Source of the DNA: Lachnospiraceae bacterium
GTDB lineage: Bacteria > Bacillota > Clostridia > Lachnospirales > Lachnospiraceae
Length of the DNA: 8,791 bases
Assembly (NCBI GenBank): GCA_022790905.1
Contig: JAAVYC010000226.1
Coordinates: forward strand, 1-8,791
Direction: 5' to 3'
The notes beneath the pieces were generated by a model. The model was given only the letters and a program-made list of their open reading frames with translations, did no database searches and was not told the origin of the DNA. Within the stretch, counting starts at the first letter, position 1, and each line of letters begins with the position of its first letter. Shown here piece after piece: positions 7,293 to 8,791 of this stretch. The translations under genes and the position numbers were made by a program.

Positions 7293-7718
7293 TCAATGCA
7301 CTACCTGCAAAATTTCTATCGTTTTCTGATCCTTTTCCCCACTGAAAAACTTGTCTAGCACCTTCTGGAATACTTCACATTCCGGCTCTGCCAGCGCAAA
7401 TAAGGTCATGGAAGATTTCAGTTTCAGGTTATCCGGCCAGCCCATTACTTCGTCTGCATCATTGGATTCTACCTCCAGAAGCGCCTGCGATATTTCAATC
7501 AGGTTCGTTCTAAGCGTATCATCTTCCATATATGCTTTCGCTTCTTTCATATTTTTAATGGCATAATAACGGGCGGTTTCACTGTGGCCAAGCCCCGCTA
7601 TCTGTGGAAAAATAAACCACATCCAGCAACTTCTCTTCCGCCCAGACTTTATCTCATGCAGGGCAGTGTGATAATACGTCTGCTGTGCAATCAAAAATCG
7701 TTTTAAATCATTCTTCAT
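7293..7718 (-). CDS. DUF1810 family protein
   Basis: This is a small soluble protein of 141 aa with no known biochemical function. It is recognised as DUF1810 by FLIAQQTYY (8-16), ALHEIKSGRK (19-28), the aromatic stretch WMWFIFPQIAGLG (32-44), ARYYAIKNMKEAKAY (49-63), MGWPDNLKLKSSMTLF (92-107) and the C-terminal FQKVLDKFFSGEKDQKT. The length is typical and the family covers almost the whole chain. There is no signal peptide or membrane segment. The ATG at 7718 is preferred because AGGGAG lies 5 nt upstream; an in-frame TTG at 7742 would add eight residues with poor support. It follows the HNH gene by 51 nt on the same strand without a convincing terminator, so the two are probably co-transcribed. 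One oddity is C31, where I recall histidine being usual just before WMWF. Some databases call such proteins calpastatin, which has no basis here. Confidence 0.9.
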   Translation of the reverse strand: MKNDLKRFLIAQQTYYHTALHEIKSGRKRSCWMWFIFPQIAGLGHSETARYYAIKNMKEAKAYMEDDTLRTNLIEISQALLEVESNDADEVMGWPDNLKLKSSMTLFALAEPECEVFQKVLDKFFSGEKDQKTIEILQVVH

Positions 7719-7723
7719 TTTTA

Positions 7724-7729
7724 CTCCCT
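7724..7729 (-). promoter_or_regulatory. Ribosome binding site of the DUF1810 gene
   Basis: AGGGAG on the minus strand is 5 nt before the ATG at 7718. It decides for this start over the in-frame TTG at 7742. Confidence 0.75.
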
Positions 7730-7769
7730 GCCTTTCATTCAACTTTTCCCGTCAAAAACTTGATTTTAA

Positions 7770-8774
7770 TCAGGAATAATTCCAAATCTCATATCCCTGT
7801 CGTCTTGCAGAATCATAAACTGGCTGCATATTTTTCTGCAAAATATTGCTAAACTCTTCTTTCGTATTTCCCGGTCTGTATAATTCCTGCCCCGCCCAGA
7901 GAGAATGAAGATTATCCCTGTAACATGCTTCAAACCGCTTATGCAGTTCTTCTTTTTCCTGAATCATTCGGTACATCAGATATTGGTTTTCTGCAAACAT
8001 CGCAAAAAACGGATCCCATTTCGGCAGCTTATTATTTTTCGATGAATTCAAAGAAGATTCCATCGGCATCAGATTCCATAATTCATCGTTCATGACAAAA
8101 GACCATGGTATGAAATGATCGACATCGTACTTCTTTGCAGCAATCGGACAGCCGGTGAATACATCTCTCACTTCGCAAACATCTATAATTCCTTCCCAAA
8201 GCCTGCGGACATGATTCAGCTTACGCATTTTCTCATCCATTGGTTTTAACTTATAAATCAAACCTGGTATTTCCGGATTATTATTCTGCAGCCATTTTAC
8301 TTTTTCAAACTGAATCCATCCCCGTATGTTTACCATATTATCCTGAAGCATCCGCATCCATTCTGTGTTAAAATGGACCTCTTTTTTCAACTTGCTGCTG
8401 TCTCCAAAAGTATAAGGCAGCCGGGTCAACGTATTGTCAATGCGACGAATATATTCTGTCAGTCTGCGCACGCTCCCCCATGGTACTTCCTCATCACTCT
8501 TTGCGAAAAATCCTGCCAGAGCACGTCCTGGAACCATATTGGTCAATTGTTCCTTATATCCCTTAAGTTCCTGATTGTATTCTGCAATCGCATTCTTGAT
8601 CTCGACCTTAGAAGCATTTGAGGGAAGATCGATCAGTTCCGCAATGGCTTCCAACCAATAAAACTTATAGTAATAAGACGGATCTTTCATCATCTGAGAA
8701 AAGCCCTCAATATCCAGAGTATTATGATACTCTCCCTTAATAATCAACGAATAGCTTGTTAATGTATCAGCCAC
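7770..8774 (-). CDS. HNH endonuclease family protein
   Basis: This is a predicted metal-dependent DNA endonuclease of 334 aa. The HNH core lies at about residues 200-251: C200 and C209 (CEVRDVFTGC) precede YDVDHFIPWS (D219, H220), then DELWNLMP (N234) and LNSSKNNKLP (N243, K246). Here the third position is Asn, as in the HNN form. The first 190 residues are helical, with YYYKFYWLEAIAELI (about 34-48) near the start, and may recognise the substrate or a partner. The last 80 residues are polar and helical (EEFSNILQKNM). No other catalytic domain, signal peptide or membrane segment is visible. The start is GTG at 8774 with AGGAGG 8 nt upstream. An ATG at 8778 is in another frame and stops after three codons. 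The gene heads a pair with DUF1810; what lies upstream is outside the window. A role in defence against foreign DNA is plausible for such stand-alone HNH proteins but is inference. Confidence 0.85.
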   Translation of the reverse strand: MADTLTSYSLIIKGEYHNTLDIEGFSQMMKDPSYYYKFYWLEAIAELIDLPSNASKVEIKNAIAEYNQELKGYKEQLTNMVPGRALAGFFAKSDEEVPWGSVRRLTEYIRRIDNTLTRLPYTFGDSSKLKKEVHFNTEWMRMLQDNMVNIRGWIQFEKVKWLQNNNPEIPGLIYKLKPMDEKMRKLNHVRRLWEGIIDVCEVRDVFTGCPIAAKKYDVDHFIPWSFVMNDELWNLMPMESSLNSSKNNKLPKWDPFFAMFAENQYLMYRMIQEKEELHKRFEACYRDNLHSLWAGQELYRPGNTKEEFSNILQKNMQPVYDSARRQGYEIWNYS

Positions 8775-8782
8775 ACATCTTT

Positions 8783-8788
8783 CCTCCT
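8783..8788 (-). promoter_or_regulatory. Ribosome binding site of the HNH gene
   Basis: A perfect AGGAGG on the minus strand lies 8 nt before the GTG at 8774. This supports a GTG start for an otherwise complete gene. No promoter is visible because the window ends 3 nt further on; the gene may belong to an operon that begins outside. Confidence 0.75.
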
Positions 8789-8791
8789 ACA

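Noticed and set aside
7757..7772. Short palindrome TGATTTTAATCA at the HNH stop as a terminator before DUF1810
   Set aside because: The stem is only 4-5 bp of mostly A-T pairs with almost no loop, so it would not terminate; co-transcription remains more likely.
8025..8120. Possible Cas9- or IscB-like HNH (DVDHFIPWS resembles DIDHIIPQS)
   Set aside because: The protein has only 334 aa with no RuvC motifs, no arginine-rich bridge, no CRISPR repeats and no guide-RNA-like sequence nearby; the match is limited to the common HNH core.

Overview
The window looks like chromosomal DNA of an anaerobic, low-to-moderate GC Firmicute, most likely a clostridium of the Lachnospiraceae type. The reasons are an addB-addA order typical of Firmicutes, a classical rubrerythrin, strong AGGAGG-type ribosome binding sites, and a leaderless GH25 lysozyme with C-terminal LysM repeats. 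The genus assignment is inference; no rRNA or other phylogenetic marker is present.

Layout: positions 1-5352 hold the addBA operon on the minus strand. It encodes the two subunits of the AddAB helicase-nuclease for double-strand break repair. addB is complete (1139 aa) and overlaps addA by 4 nt (GTGA). addA runs off the left edge, so only its helicase-bearing first 645 codons are visible. A sigma-A-like promoter lies just upstream of addB. Positions 5353-5540 are non-coding and carry that promoter plus the terminator of the next gene. Positions 5541-6080 (minus) encode rubrerythrin, with its own promoter and palindromic candidate operators. A divergent intergenic region of about 180 nt separates it from a plus-strand gene (6265-7239) for a GH25 muramidase with two LysM modules and no signal peptide. 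A 10-bp GC-rich hairpin lies between that gene and the convergent minus-strand pair on the right. The pair is an HNH endonuclease family protein (7770-8774) followed 51 nt downstream by a DUF1810 protein (7293-7718).

How the genes relate: AddAB resects broken ends for RecA loading, and rubrerythrin detoxifies peroxide. Both are general stress and repair functions, but they are transcribed separately. The GH25-LysM enzyme is a cell-wall hydrolase and is unrelated to them. The HNH-DUF1810 pair is the least understood part. It could be a small accessory or defence-type unit whose upstream members lie beyond position 8791.

All visible genes are intact apart from the truncation of addA at the window edge. 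I saw no tRNA, rRNA, CRISPR array, insertion sequence or prophage structure. No clear new system is proven here; the HNH-DUF1810 pair and the rubrerythrin control region deserve the second look.
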